This document shows, in pieces, positions 1-8,658 of a stretch of DNA of 64,000 nt (the first letter of the stretch is position 1; each line of letters begins with the position of its first letter). This DNA comes from Methylotuvimicrobium alcaliphilum 20Z (lineage in GTDB: Bacteria > Pseudomonadota > Gammaproteobacteria > Methylococcales > Methylomonadaceae): NCBI RefSeq assembly GCF_000968535.2, contig NC_016112.1, positions 4,216,001 to 4,280,000 on the forward strand, read 5' to 3'. Position numbers and translations under genes: made by a program. The notes beneath the pieces were generated by a model. It saw nothing but the letters and a program-made list of their open reading frames with translations, had not been told where the DNA came from and searched no databases.

Positions 1-1
1 A

Positions 2-910
2 TTATTTATTGATTTTGCTTTTGATGAACGAGATGAGCGGCTTAACGCCATTTTCGATGAAAAAGCAAACGGTTTGCTTTGCTGCATGATAAATCACGGC
101 GCTCATCGAAGTCTGTTCATCGAGCGACAGCTTCTTAGCCGATGCTTTTCTGATGTTGTGATAGTGAACAGCCAAGCCGTCGACAAAGACGTAGCGATAC
201 GCCCACATTTCGGCGATCGATGTAAACCACATAAATGCGAACGACACGGCCATACCCATGCCGGCGATAATCACGAGCCAGGCAAACATAGGGTGTAGCT
301 TAGTGAGCCACCACGACATGATGTCCGCTATCAAGAATACGTAAGGCATGCCGATTGCGGTGCTTTTGATTACGACCGACGCGGTTTCGGAAAAACTAAA
401 AATCAGACCGACGAACATAAAAATAAAAGCAATACCAAATAAATGGATATGCGATATGCGAATCAACGAGGCGAAGGTAGCGCCTTCGTCTTGTTCGGTC
501 ACGGCTTTCAGTTGAGAAAAGTCGTTGTAATTAGGGATTCCCGACGCATCGGCGTTGTGACACATCACACATTTGGTTTCGATGATTTTTTTTGAGCCGC
601 TGGATGCGTATTCCGATTGTTCCGCACCGTCCCGAGTCCATTGAATCAGTGCGAAGCGCTCTTGCTCGGTCGCATAGGGTTTCATCGAGCCGTTTAACTT
701 GGTTTCGAGTAAGGTACCCGAGCGGTTGCCATAATAACTGTAGACGATATCGTCGATCGATAGTCCGAACTTGCCGTCGGCCATACCGTGCGTAAAAAGA
801 ATTTGTATCAACGCAAAAAAGTAACCGACAGCAACGGTGCCTAAATAGCCGGTAAACAAGACTTTGATCGGAAGGTCGAGTTCTTTGAGATGGGATTTAA
901 AAGGATGCAT
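2..910 (-). CDS. Membrane protein with one c-type heme site
   Basis: A 302-residue protein with a hydrophobic helix near residues 16-38, a soluble stretch carrying a single CVMCH heme c motif (C114, C117, H118), then about three more helices between residues 150 and 240 and a basic C-terminus. This suggests a membrane-anchored cytochrome whose heme domain faces the periplasm; the redox partner cannot be told. An upstream ATG at 1006 would add 32 residues, but the ATG at 910 starts a sequence more like a normal N-terminus and has a weak GGAAA upstream. The stop codon falls at the very edge of the window. I do not recognise a named family with certainty. Confidence 0.75.
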   Translation of the reverse strand: MHPFKSHLKELDLPIKVLFTGYLGTVAVGYFFALIQILFTHGMADGKFGLSIDDIVYSYYGNRSGTLLETKLNGSMKPYATEQERFALIQWTRDGAEQSEYASSGSKKIIETKCVMCHNADASGIPNYNDFSQLKAVTEQDEGATFASLIRISHIHLFGIAFIFMFVGLIFSFSETASVVIKSTAIGMPYVFLIADIMSWWLTKLHPMFAWLVIIAGMGMAVSFAFMWFTSIAEMWAYRYVFVDGLAVHYHNIRKASAKKLSLDEQTSMSAVIYHAAKQTVCFFIENGVKPLISFIKSKINK

Positions 911-1182
911 AGCGTGTTTCCATGGAAAATAAAAATCGAATTCGTAAAAAGGAAGGTGTAGACATAATAGACGCAAATTGCGGTCCATGTCGGGGCTTGA
1001 ACGCATGCGAAATGCGCATCTCGTGCAATTTTATAAGACTTTCGGCGTCACCAAGCCTGAAAAAGCCATGAGACGCGGTTCCGGCGACTCTTTCGAACAA
1101 CCGCGCTCTTTTTAGATCGTGCAATTTCATAGCAAATGGGATTCTAACCAGGTTCGCAACGAGTACTAAAACGGTGCAAAGG

Positions 1183-1626
1183 TCAGTCCGTTGATCTTCT
1201 AATGACGACAGGTCTCGAAAAAAAGGTATAGAAAAAAGATTGCTGCAGCTTGGAGATTGCCCAGAGGGACAGTAATAATGCCGAAATCGCGGTGCCGGCA
1301 ATCACCAGATCGCCATGTTCGTATCCGGAAGGCAGAAATGCTTCCGCGACCGCGCCGCTTAGAACCATCACAACCAAGGGCAACATATATAGCAATAGCG
1401 AGGCCTTGATTAAAATCCCCTCGCTAATTCCGATAACGACTTCGTCGCCGGTTTTTAACTCGATGTCGCAATCGACGGCGATCGAGCGCTTCTTGATAAA
1501 CTTATCGAGCACCGAGGTGGAGCAGGAGCTTTTTTGCAGGCAACCGCCGCAGCCCTGCTTTGGCTTGCTTTCGACCCAAACTTGGTTATGTTCGATTTTT
1601 GCCACGATTGCATTTTCTTCGATCAT
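1183..1626 (-). CDS. rseC: RseC/MucC-family SoxR-reducing system protein
   Basis: 147 residues. The N-terminal half has the cysteine cluster typical of RseC (C26, C29, C35 in CGGCLQKSSC), followed by two hydrophobic helices near residues 75-97 and 103-125. In the family, RseC is an inner-membrane protein tied to sigma-E control and to reduction of the SoxR iron-sulfur cluster. The ATG at 1626 has a good AGGAG six bases upstream. The rseA, rseB and rpoE genes are not next to it here, so this is a detached copy. It lies 22 bases downstream of the AMMECR1-family gene on the same strand and may be cotranscribed with it. Confidence 0.88.
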   Translation of the reverse strand: MIEENAIVAKIEHNQVWVESKPKQGCGGCLQKSSCSTSVLDKFIKKRSIAVDCDIELKTGDEVVIGISEGILIKASLLLYMLPLVVMVLSGAVAEAFLPSGYEHGDLVIAGTAISALLLSLWAISKLQQSFFYTFFSRPVVIRRSTD

Positions 1627-1648
1627 GATCGCTCCTCGCCACTTTGAA

Positions 1649-2206
1649 TCAATCGATAATTTCGGCAGTATACCGCGAAACCTTAATGCTATCCGACCAA
1701 TAATACGGGGGAAGCCCGGCTTTTTGTTTGAGATGTTGCAAGAACTGCCGAGGATCGGGCAAGGACTCCCATACCGAAGGTAAAAAGGTACCTCGTTTGA
1801 GGCCTTCTTCTAAAATCAAGCCGTCGATACCAGGGCGCAATTGGTCGATTAGATCTTGCTCCGAAGTGAATGCAATCGGTTCGGCGGGATTCAGTATCGA
1901 AATATGAATGTCCAATGCATCGAGCTCGTCGGCTTCGAGCGGTGGAAACCGGTAATCCTTGAATGCTGCGGAGAAAGCATTCTCGGAGACATCCTCAGCC
2001 ATGGGTCTAACCGCTTCGAGCATGCCGATGCAGCCGCACAGTTGTCCTTGTTTTTGCAAGGTCACGAATGTTGCGCGCGGCACAGTCAATTCGGGTGGAT
2101 AATCGCTTAGATCGATCTTGAGCGCTTTGCCGGACTTTAAGCCATGAGCAATGGATGACTTGGCTAAATCCAGAAGGCGCCTGCGGTCTTGTTCAGTCAA
2201 CGACAT
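1649..2206 (-). CDS. amrA: AmmeMemoRadiSam system protein A (AMMECR1 family)
   Basis: 185 residues from the ATG at 2206, recognised as AMMECR1 family by the CGCIG segment, the RFPPL stretch and the VSIL-like IHISIL strand. The biochemical role of the family is not established; it regularly co-occurs with a MEMO-like protein and a radical SAM enzyme. Upstream ATGs at 2215 and 2251 are possible, but 2206 gives the usual N-terminus (LTEQDRRRLL) and the smallest overlap (14 bases) with the upstream MEMO gene, implying translational coupling. The three-gene set is intact, with the radical SAM partner divergently transcribed. Confidence 0.9.
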   Translation of the reverse strand: MSLTEQDRRRLLDLAKSSIAHGLKSGKALKIDLSDYPPELTVPRATFVTLQKQGQLCGCIGMLEAVRPMAEDVSENAFSAAFKDYRFPPLEADELDALDIHISILNPAEPIAFTSEQDLIDQLRPGIDGLILEEGLKRGTFLPSVWESLPDPRQFLQHLKQKAGLPPYYWSDSIKVSRYTAEIID

Positions 2207-2972
2207 AGGCGCCATACCCCACGACTCGGTCTTTATCGCCTGCGGTATCACCGGAATTTCTGAGATCGACGGCTTTAATACGCATCGATTTTTGCCGCAA
2301 CAATTTCAATAATCCGGAAACCGGAACTTTGCCGCAGGCGGCCTCGGACGATAGCTTTTCGTATTGCATTTGCTCGATCAAGGTACTGGTTTGTTGATCG
2401 AGTTTTTTAGCAGTCGAATAATCGTGATAATGACTTAAATCGGAGCTGATGACGATCAAGGTTTCGGGACCGCCCCAAACCAAATCGAGAGCACGGCTGA
2501 CTTGATCGGCCGAAGCATCGCCGGCAACTATAGGCACTAATTTAAAATCGGCCAAGGTTTCCTGCAAGAAAGGCAAATGCACTTCCAGGCTGTGCTCATG
2601 AGTATGCGCTTGTTCGATATATTCGACAAACGGCAACTTTATCAATGCTTCGACCGCAGTCCGGTCGATAACTACATTGCCCAATGGCGTTGTGTAGTAG
2701 TCGGTACGGGTAACGGCCAAGCCGCGAAAAGCCACACGGTGCGAAGGCCCGATCAGCACGACTCGGGTGATGCTGTCGCGGGCTTGTTTTAGTCTCGCAT
2801 AGGCGCTGGCGGCAACCGGGCCTGAATAAATGTAACCGGCGTGGGGGGCGATAATCGCCTTCGGAACTTTCGCCTCGGTTTCGGCATCATTTAAATAATG
2901 ATCCACCATTGTTCGTAACTTAGTCGGATCGTCAGGATAAAACAAGCCTGCGACTGCGGGTCTTCTGTTCAT
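2193..2972 (-). CDS. amrB: AmmeMemoRadiSam system protein B (MEMO1 family)
   Basis: 259 residues starting at RRPAVAGLFYPDDP, a hallmark N-terminus of MEMO-like proteins. Conserved family stretches are visible: IAPHAGYIYSGPVAA, the GPSHR loop, HEHSLEVHLPFLQ and SSDLSHYHDY, which supply the histidines and aspartates of the dioxygenase-like metal site. The function in bacteria is unknown. The ATG at 2972 is preceded by AGGAT; an upstream start at 3035 would add an unlikely 21 residues. Its end overlaps the AMMECR1 gene, and a 102-base gap separates it from the divergent radical SAM gene, so both promoters should lie in that gap. Confidence 0.92.
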   Translation of the reverse strand: MNRRPAVAGLFYPDDPTKLRTMVDHYLNDAETEAKVPKAIIAPHAGYIYSGPVAASAYARLKQARDSITRVVLIGPSHRVAFRGLAVTRTDYYTTPLGNVVIDRTAVEALIKLPFVEYIEQAHTHEHSLEVHLPFLQETLADFKLVPIVAGDASADQVSRALDLVWGGPETLIVISSDLSHYHDYSTAKKLDQQTSTLIEQMQYEKLSSEAACGKVPVSGLLKLLRQKSMRIKAVDLRNSGDTAGDKDRVVGYGAYVVD

Positions 2973-3074
2973 AGACAATATCCTGTATAAAAAGAGGAAT
3001 GAAGAGGATTTTATAGCGGAAAGCTTACAATTCACTGACCCGTTAAAACATTTATTGGTTCCGGGAGAGCGCTA

Positions 3075-4160
3075 ATGCCTAACTTGATTACCCCAGACAC
3101 CGTTACGACACGCTATTGGCATGCCTTAGAGGATGGGCGCGTACAATGCGATCTATGTCCTAGATTTTGCAAATTGCATGAGGGTCAGAGAGGATTGTGT
3201 TTCGTCAGGCAAAACCAAAACGGTCAAGTTGTCATGACCAGCTACGGCCGGTCTAGCGGCTTTACGATCGATCCGATCGAAAAGAAACCATTGAACCATT
3301 TTTTACCCGGCACGCCAATTCTATCCTTCGGCACGGCCGGATGCAATCTAGCATGTAAATTCTGTCAAAACTGGGATATCAGTAAATCGCGCGAGATGGA
3401 TGCGCTGATGAGCTTGGCATCGCCCGAAGCCATTGCCAGAGCCGCGCGGGAAAACGGCTGCGATAGCGTCGCTTATACATACAACGATCCGGTTATCTTT
3501 CATGAATATGCCATCGATACCGCAATCGCTTGCCGAGAGCTTGGAATCAAATCGGTCGCGGTAACGGCCGGTTATGTGTGTCCTGAGCCTAGGGCCGAGT
3601 TTTATCGATATATGGATGCCGCCAATGTCGATCTCAAGGCCTTTACCGAAAACTTTTATCATAAAATTACCGGCAGTCATTTGGATGCCGTGCTCGATAC
3701 GCTGCTTTATCTTAAGCATGAGACTTCAGTTTGGTTCGAGTTGACGACCCTGGTCATTCCCGGCGAGAACGATTCGGAAAACGAATTCGAGGCGATGACG
3801 CAATGGGTCGTCGAAAACTTAGGCCCCGATGTGCCGATGCATTTCACGGCGTTTCATCCCGATTGGAAAATGATGGATAAGCCGCATACGCCAGTTTCTT
3901 CTCTACTGCTCGCGCGAGACATTGCTATCAAAAACGGCGTCCGTTACGCCTATGTCGGTAATGTGCATAAAAAAGAAGCGGACAGCACTTACTGTCATCA
4001 CTGCGGAAAACTCCTGATCGGCCGCGATTGGTATCAATTATCCGAATGGAATCTCGACGAAAAAGGTTGTTGTAAATTTTGCGGAACGCGTTGCGCCGGC
4101 GTTTTCAATGAAAAGCCTGGGAATTGGGGTGCGCGGCGCCAAGCAATCGAGGTCGCTTAA
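3075..4160 (+). CDS. amrS: AmmeMemoRadiSam system radical SAM enzyme
   Basis: 361 residues. The radical SAM motif is C90-x3-C94-x2-C97 (CNLACKFC). Additional cysteines lie N-terminally (C25, C28, C32, C42) and as two paired CxxC-like groups at the C-terminus, which may bind another metal or cluster. The protein resembles pyruvate-formate-lyase-activating-type enzymes (SFGTAGCNLACKFCQNWDIS), as expected of the AmmeMemoRadiSam family, whose substrate is not known. A GGGAGAGCG sequence precedes the ATG. It is divergent from the MEMO and AMMECR1 genes, completing the trio. Confidence 0.93.
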   Translation: MPNLITPDTVTTRYWHALEDGRVQCDLCPRFCKLHEGQRGLCFVRQNQNGQVVMTSYGRSSGFTIDPIEKKPLNHFLPGTPILSFGTAGCNLACKFCQNWDISKSREMDALMSLASPEAIARAARENGCDSVAYTYNDPVIFHEYAIDTAIACRELGIKSVAVTAGYVCPEPRAEFYRYMDAANVDLKAFTENFYHKITGSHLDAVLDTLLYLKHETSVWFELTTLVIPGENDSENEFEAMTQWVVENLGPDVPMHFTAFHPDWKMMDKPHTPVSSLLLARDIAIKNGVRYAYVGNVHKKEADSTYCHHCGKLLIGRDWYQLSEWNLDEKGCCKFCGTRCAGVFNEKPGNWGARRQAIEVA

Positions 4161-4186
4161 TGCTCTTTGCCTAAATCCCCAAGTTC

Positions 4187-5398
4187 ATGCTGATTCATGA
4201 CACTTTAACTCAAGCATTTGGCTCGATTAAAACCCAGCCGTTAAGGGTTTCGTTGATTATTCTCGCGATGAGCATCGGTGTGGCGTCGGTTACAGTATTG
4301 GTTGCATTGGGCGAAAGCGCTCGCAATTACATAGTCCAAGAATTCGAAGCGCTCGGTACGCATTTGGTGATCGTTTTACCGGGCAGAACGGAAACTGTTG
4401 GCGGACACCCACCGATTATGGGCGAAACGCCGCGCGATTTGACGCTAGACGATGCCGAAGCCTTGTTCAGAAGCCATTATATCGCCGCGGTTGCGCCGGT
4501 TTCGGTCGGTTCCGCGCCGGTTTCGGTGCGCGGCCAAGCGCTCGAGCGCGAGGCGAATATTTTGGGTTCGACGCATGCGTTGCAGCGCGTGCGCCGATTG
4601 ACTATGGCTCAGGGGCATTTTTTACCGGATATGGATGTTAAGCGAGCGCAACAAGTCTGTGTCATCGGCCAAACGATTCGCGAGGAATTATTTCCGAGAG
4701 GTCCGGCCATCGGACAATGGCTGCGTATCCATGATCGCCGTTTTCGAGTCATCGGCGTGCTGTCGACCGAAGGCCAATCGATCGGCGTCGGTTTCGATGA
4801 GATCGTGATCGTTCCGGTTGCCTCGGCGCAAGCCTTATTCGATACGCAAGGCCTGTTCCGGGTCTTGGTCGAAGCCAAGTCCAAACCGGCGATGTATAAA
4901 GCGGTCGACGACATTCGCGAAATCATCAAGGCTCGCCACGAAGGCGAAGACGACGTGACGATCATCACGCAAGACAGCGTGGTACAAACCTTCGACAAAA
5001 TATTGACCGCACTGACCTTGACTGTCGCCGGGATTGCCGGCATCAGCCTTGCGGTGGCGGGTGTGCTTGTTATGAATGTAATGTTGGTCAGCGTGACGCA
5101 ACGTACATCTGAAATCGGCCTGCTGCGGGCATTAGGCGCAACCAAGAGCCAATTGCAGCGTTTGTTTTTGACCGAGGCGGCGTTGTTATCGTTGGCCGGA
5201 GCGGTTTTAGGAGTCGCTGTCGGTCAATTGATTTTGTTCGTGTTGCAAATGCTGTATCCGGCGTTTCCGTTCATTTTTCCGAATTGGGCGCTTGCCGCCG
5301 CGCTAGCAGTATCGCTGGCTACAGGCTTGATTTTCGGGGTGTTGCCGGCACGCAAGGCGGCGAAGATGGACCCGGTTTCCGCGTTGGCGAAAAGGTAA
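4187..5398 (+). CDS. MacB/FtsX-type ABC transporter permease
   Basis: 403 residues with the MacB_PCD plus FtsX layout: one N-terminal helix near residues 20-42, a large periplasmic domain, then three C-terminal helices after residue 275, with the conserved TSEIGLLRALGA coupling stretch and a terminal PARKAAKMDPVSAL motif. Such permeases work by mechanotransmission in lipoprotein, peptide or drug export with a separate or fused ATPase. It is followed after 7 bases by a paralogous permease. No ABC ATPase and no HlyD-like partner is adjacent in this window, which is unusual for this type. Substrate unknown. Confidence 0.88.
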   Translation: MLIHDTLTQAFGSIKTQPLRVSLIILAMSIGVASVTVLVALGESARNYIVQEFEALGTHLVIVLPGRTETVGGHPPIMGETPRDLTLDDAEALFRSHYIAAVAPVSVGSAPVSVRGQALEREANILGSTHALQRVRRLTMAQGHFLPDMDVKRAQQVCVIGQTIREELFPRGPAIGQWLRIHDRRFRVIGVLSTEGQSIGVGFDEIVIVPVASAQALFDTQGLFRVLVEAKSKPAMYKAVDDIREIIKARHEGEDDVTIITQDSVVQTFDKILTALTLTVAGIAGISLAVAGVLVMNVMLVSVTQRTSEIGLLRALGATKSQLQRLFLTEAALLSLAGAVLGVAVGQLILFVLQMLYPAFPFIFPNWALAAALAVSLATGLIFGVLPARKAAKMDPVSALAKR

Positions 5399-5405
5399 GC
5401 AGACG

Positions 5406-6605
5406 ATGACTATTTTCGATTTGGCCGGTTTATCGCTCCGCACCGTACTCAATCAAAAGCTACGTTCTTCATTGACCGCACTGGGTTTGATTATCGGCAT
5501 TGCCGCTGTCGTGATTCTGACTTCGATCGGGCAAGGCATTCATCGTTTCGTGTTGGACGAATTCACGCAATTCGGCACGAATCTGCTCGCGATCACCCCA
5601 GGCAAAACCACGACCTTCGGCATATCCGGAGCCACCATCAGCACGGTGAGGCCCTTGACGATCGGCGATGCCGAGAGTGTCGGCAGGCTCCCGAATGTCA
5701 TCGCCGCAATGCCGATGGTGCAAGGCAATGCCCGCGTGGAAACGATTGGCCGCCACCGGCGCGCCAATGTTTTCGGCGTGAGTTCGGCATTGCCGGAAAT
5801 TTGGAAAATCAATGTTGCCAGCGGACGGTTTCTACCCGAAGACGACCAGAGCGCTTCTCGAGCATTCGCCGTTTTGGGTAGTAAATTGGCTACCGAGCTA
5901 TTCGGCCGCGCCAATCCATTGGGCGAGCGCATTCGCATCGGTGGAGACCGCTACCGAATTATCGGCGTGATGGAATCGAAAGGTCAAATGCTCGGATTCG
6001 ATTTGGACGACACGGTTTATATCCCGGCGGATAAGGCCTTGGAATTATTCAACCGGCAAAGCCTGATGGAGATCGATGTCATTTACAATCCCGACATTTC
6101 GGTCGACATCGTCGAGCAAGCCATTAAGGATTTATTGATTCGGCGCCACGGTTTCGAGGATTTTACGATCATAACGCAGAATAAAATGCTCGAAACCATG
6201 GATTCGGTGTTATCGATTCTGACGCTGGGGGTTGGCGCGTTAGGCGGTATTTCGTTATTGGTCGGTTCAGTCGGCATTTTGACGATCATGACGATCGCCG
6301 TTTCCGAACGTATCTCCGAAATCGGCCTGCTGCGTGCGCTCGGCGCCGAGCGCCGCGTGGTTTTTCAGTTGTTTTTAGCCGAAGCCTTGGCGCTTAGCCT
6401 CGCCGGAGGATTGGCCGGTATTGCCGTCGGCATGCTTACCGTGCAATTGATCGTCGAGTTTATTCCGGCCTTACCGGTGCAATTGGCATGGGATTACTTG
6501 GCTGCCGCCTTTGTATTGTCGCTGGCGATCGGCATGGCCGCCGGCGTGATGCCGGCGATCAAGGCCGCACGCTTGAATCCGCTGGAAGCCTTACGGACCG
6601 AGTAG
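5406..6605 (+). CDS. MacB/FtsX-type ABC transporter permease (second of pair)
   Basis: 399 residues, same architecture as its upstream neighbour: N-terminal helix within residues 20-45, periplasmic MacB_PCD-like domain, C-terminal FtsX domain with SEIGLLRALGAERR and the closing AIKAARLNPLEALR motif. The two permeases have clearly diverged and probably form a heterodimer; the 7-base spacing indicates an operon. A 39-base gap separates it from the convergent hydrolase gene. The ATPase must be encoded elsewhere or have been lost. Confidence 0.88.
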   Translation: MTIFDLAGLSLRTVLNQKLRSSLTALGLIIGIAAVVILTSIGQGIHRFVLDEFTQFGTNLLAITPGKTTTFGISGATISTVRPLTIGDAESVGRLPNVIAAMPMVQGNARVETIGRHRRANVFGVSSALPEIWKINVASGRFLPEDDQSASRAFAVLGSKLATELFGRANPLGERIRIGGDRYRIIGVMESKGQMLGFDLDDTVYIPADKALELFNRQSLMEIDVIYNPDISVDIVEQAIKDLLIRRHGFEDFTIITQNKMLETMDSVLSILTLGVGALGGISLLVGSVGILTIMTIAVSERISEIGLLRALGAERRVVFQLFLAEALALSLAGGLAGIAVGMLTVQLIVEFIPALPVQLAWDYLAAAFVLSLAIGMAAGVMPAIKAARLNPLEALRTE

Positions 6606-6644
6606 CCGGAACCGAAACGTGAGCTGCCGGGCGTTGCATTCTGT

Positions 6645-7523
6645 CTATTGCCGGGTTTTTAAATATCGGTCGAGAAACGCTAATACTTCGTCTTTGTATT
6701 GCTTGGCGTTGTATTCGAATAAGTCGTTATGGGCCGCGCCTTTGAAAACGACCCACCGTTTAGGCTTGTTCGCCGCATCGAATAACTGCCGTGCTTGAGT
6801 GATCCGCGTATGTCGGTCAAGGTCGCCATTTGCGATTAGAACAGGCGCTTGGGACTTGGCGATATGATCGATAGGGCGAAGGTCCGACGGCGAAACGCCC
6901 AGGCGCGGTTTAAGCTGCCAAAGCAATAATGGCGTCAATACATGGCTCAATGGCCCGATGCGCATTGCAATCCGGTTGTCGACCGCATCCGCTATCGTGG
7001 TATAGACCGACTCTAAAACCAGAGCATCGACATCTAACGGCGATGCCAATAATGCGGCAGCGCCGCCTAATGAAATTGCGACGACTCCGATTCGATGCCC
7101 GGGGTTCAGTTTTCGGGCATAAACCACAGCCGCACGTACATCATGGCGTTCGAGATGGCCGAATGTGATATATCGGCCTAAGCTTTCACCGTGGGCTTGA
7201 AAATCGATCAAAACCACGGCGTATCCCGCATCGAGAAAAAACTTGGCGCGCCCGAGCATGGCTTTGCGGTTAGCGCGAATCGGATGCAGCAGAATAATTG
7301 TCGCTTTTGCATCATCGCTCGATGCATACCAAGTCGCGATAGAGGCACCGGATTCGCTATCGAGCATAGTCTCGACTACCGGGAAATCTAAGTTTTCCGC
7401 TTCTATGTGACGATAAGCCGGTGCGACTAACGCGCCGCCTACTTGCCAGGCCTCAACCAGCAAGGCAAGCAAAACCAAGCCGCTCGCACCAATAAAGTAT
7501 CGCCAAAAGTTGGATCGGGACAT
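6645..7523 (-). CDS. Alpha/beta hydrolase, membrane-anchored
   Basis: 292 residues from the ATG at 7523, with a hydrophobic N-terminal anchor (residues 9-25). The alpha/beta hydrolase elements are visible: LLHPI oxyanion-side strand, nucleophile serine S151 in the elbow VAISLGG (alanine replaces the first glycine of GxSxG), the acid in GDLDRHT and the histidine in AAHNDLF. Family members of this BEM46/YfhR-like shape are esterases or peptidases; the substrate is unknown. A start at 7574 would add 17 residues; 7523 is preferred because of the purine-rich GGGGAGTAGG just upstream. A dispersed repeat abuts its 5' end. Confidence 0.85.
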   Translation of the reverse strand: MSRSNFWRYFIGASGLVLLALLVEAWQVGGALVAPAYRHIEAENLDFPVVETMLDSESGASIATWYASSDDAKATIILLHPIRANRKAMLGRAKFFLDAGYAVVLIDFQAHGESLGRYITFGHLERHDVRAAVVYARKLNPGHRIGVVAISLGGAAALLASPLDVDALVLESVYTTIADAVDNRIAMRIGPLSHVLTPLLLWQLKPRLGVSPSDLRPIDHIAKSQAPVLIANGDLDRHTRITQARQLFDAANKPKRWVVFKGAAHNDLFEYNAKQYKDEVLAFLDRYLKTRQ

Positions 7524-7532
7524 CGAAAAACC

Positions 7533-7700
7533 TACTCCCCTTTTGATTGAAAACCGTCTAAAAATAAAAGGCATGGGATGTGTCTATCGAGGACCGCCGT
7601 GAACCCATCCATGGGGCTTGACGGCAAATCCCTGCTGCCGACATCCTCGTTAGCCACACCCCATACCCTCATAAAATTAGCTAATTTTTGAGTATAAGGG
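7533..7700. repeat. Dispersed repeat, family A copy 1
   Basis: This interval upstream of the hydrolase contains the segment ttttgattgaaaaccgtct, found again near 41657, the segment gggatgtgtctatcgagga, found again near 42098, and the core gccgtgaa...tccatg...ggcttgacgg shared with other copies at 8466, 16866 and 20370. It has no coding potential and looks like a mosaic palindromic element. Confidence 0.7.
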
Positions 7701-7715
7701 GAATAGAAGCGATCT

Positions 7716-8171
7716 TTAACGATGCTTAGCGTATTGCGTCAATAATTTATCCAGATGATTAGCAAAGTTTTTTCGGTCGTTTTGATTGAGAGCAGCGGGA
7801 CCTTCGGTTTGAATGCCGCTGGATCGCAATGTATCCATGAAATCCCTCATATTCAGCAGCGATCGAATATTTTCGCTGGTATATAATTCGCCACGCGGAT
7901 TCAATGCCTTAGCGCCTTTTTCGATCGCTTCGGCAGCCAAGGGGATATCGCCGGTAATGACAAGGTCGCCCGGAGCGAGTTTCTTGACGATTTCATTGTC
8001 GGCCACATCGAACCCCTTCGACACCCGAAGGAAAGCGATAAAACGCGACGGCGGCACATTCACTGAATGATTGGCGACCAACGTCAATTGTGTCTTGGTA
8101 CGCTCGGCCGCCTTGAACAAAATCTCCTTGATCACCACCGGACACGCATCGGCATCCACCCATATTTTCAT
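7716..8171 (-). CDS. YaiI/YqxD family protein (DUF188)
   Basis: 151 residues, matching the usual length of the family. The start [18 protein letters not shown] is diagnostic: acidic residues at the N-terminus and the later DNEIVKKL and ITGDIPLA stretches give a PIN/FEN-like nuclease fold, and the tail has [17 protein letters not shown]. The biochemical role is not established. The longer open frame back to 8411 is rejected because everything before 8171 lacks family similarity and an AGGG sits just upstream of 8171. Confidence 0.9.
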   Translation of the reverse strand: MKIWVDADACPVVIKEILFKAAERTKTQLTLVANHSVNVPPSRFIAFLRVSKGFDVADNEIVKKLAPGDLVITGDIPLAAEAIEKGAKALNPRGELYTSENIRSLLNMRDFMDTLRSSGIQTEGPAALNQNDRKNFANHLDKLLTQYAKHR

Positions 8172-8275
8172 ATTGCAACCCTGTTGATCAGCGCGTGAAC
8201 AAAAAAAGAAAAAGCCAATTTTTTCCAAAAACCCTTGCAAGCTTAACGAAAATTCTACTCCAATAACCGACAGAA

Positions 8276-8330
8276 GGTAACTATCATTCCCACGCTGGAG
8301 TATGAACGATAGTGGGATGTGAATAAATAC
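8276..8330. repeat. Dispersed repeat, family C copy 1 (degenerate hairpin)
   Basis: The sequence ctatcattcccacgct followed by an imperfect inverted copy and gtgaataaatac matches, with substitutions, the hairpins at 32416-32481 and 42216-42432. The rest of the gap between the YaiI gene and rep holds a family A repeat and otherwise nothing I can support. Confidence 0.6.
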
Positions 8331-8384
8331 GACAGAGAAAGCCGATGCATCTATACAATTGAAGCAGTTGCTACCGATACTTCG

Positions 8385-8575
8385 AATAAAACCGCTAAGG
8401 AATATGCACAAAATAACTTCTACAAGTAGTAGGCTTTGTGGCGGTTCGATAAATCGCTTGACAGGACGCCGTGAATACCTCCATGTAGGCTTGACGGCGT
8501 TCCTCGACAGGCATGCTCCACACCCTAAATTGCGAGAATATGTTCAAACTGGGAATTGCTGGGTACCTCCTACCA
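8385..8575. repeat. Dispersed repeat, family A copy 2
   Basis: It contains acttctacaagtagtaggc, whose reverse complement occurs at the far end of copy 3 near 12325, the shared core around 8466-8492, and a tail ending caaactgggaattgctgg, whose reverse complement lies near 42033. It is non-coding and lies between the YaiI gene and rep. Confidence 0.75.
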
Positions 8576-8658
8576 AGAGTTATTGAGAAATTAGATGTCA
8601 AACATGGGTTAAAATATATCCATCGTCGAAGTCCGCTTATTTCATTTCGTTAAACAAC

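Noticed and set aside
1019-1130. Two short direct repeats of tcgtgcaattt near 1020 and 1114 as a possible operator
   Set aside because: Too short and far apart, with no regulator gene nearby to support it.
897-1301. Minus-strand frame between the cytochrome gene and rseC
   Set aside because: It overlaps both genes, has no recognisable domain and an improbable composition.
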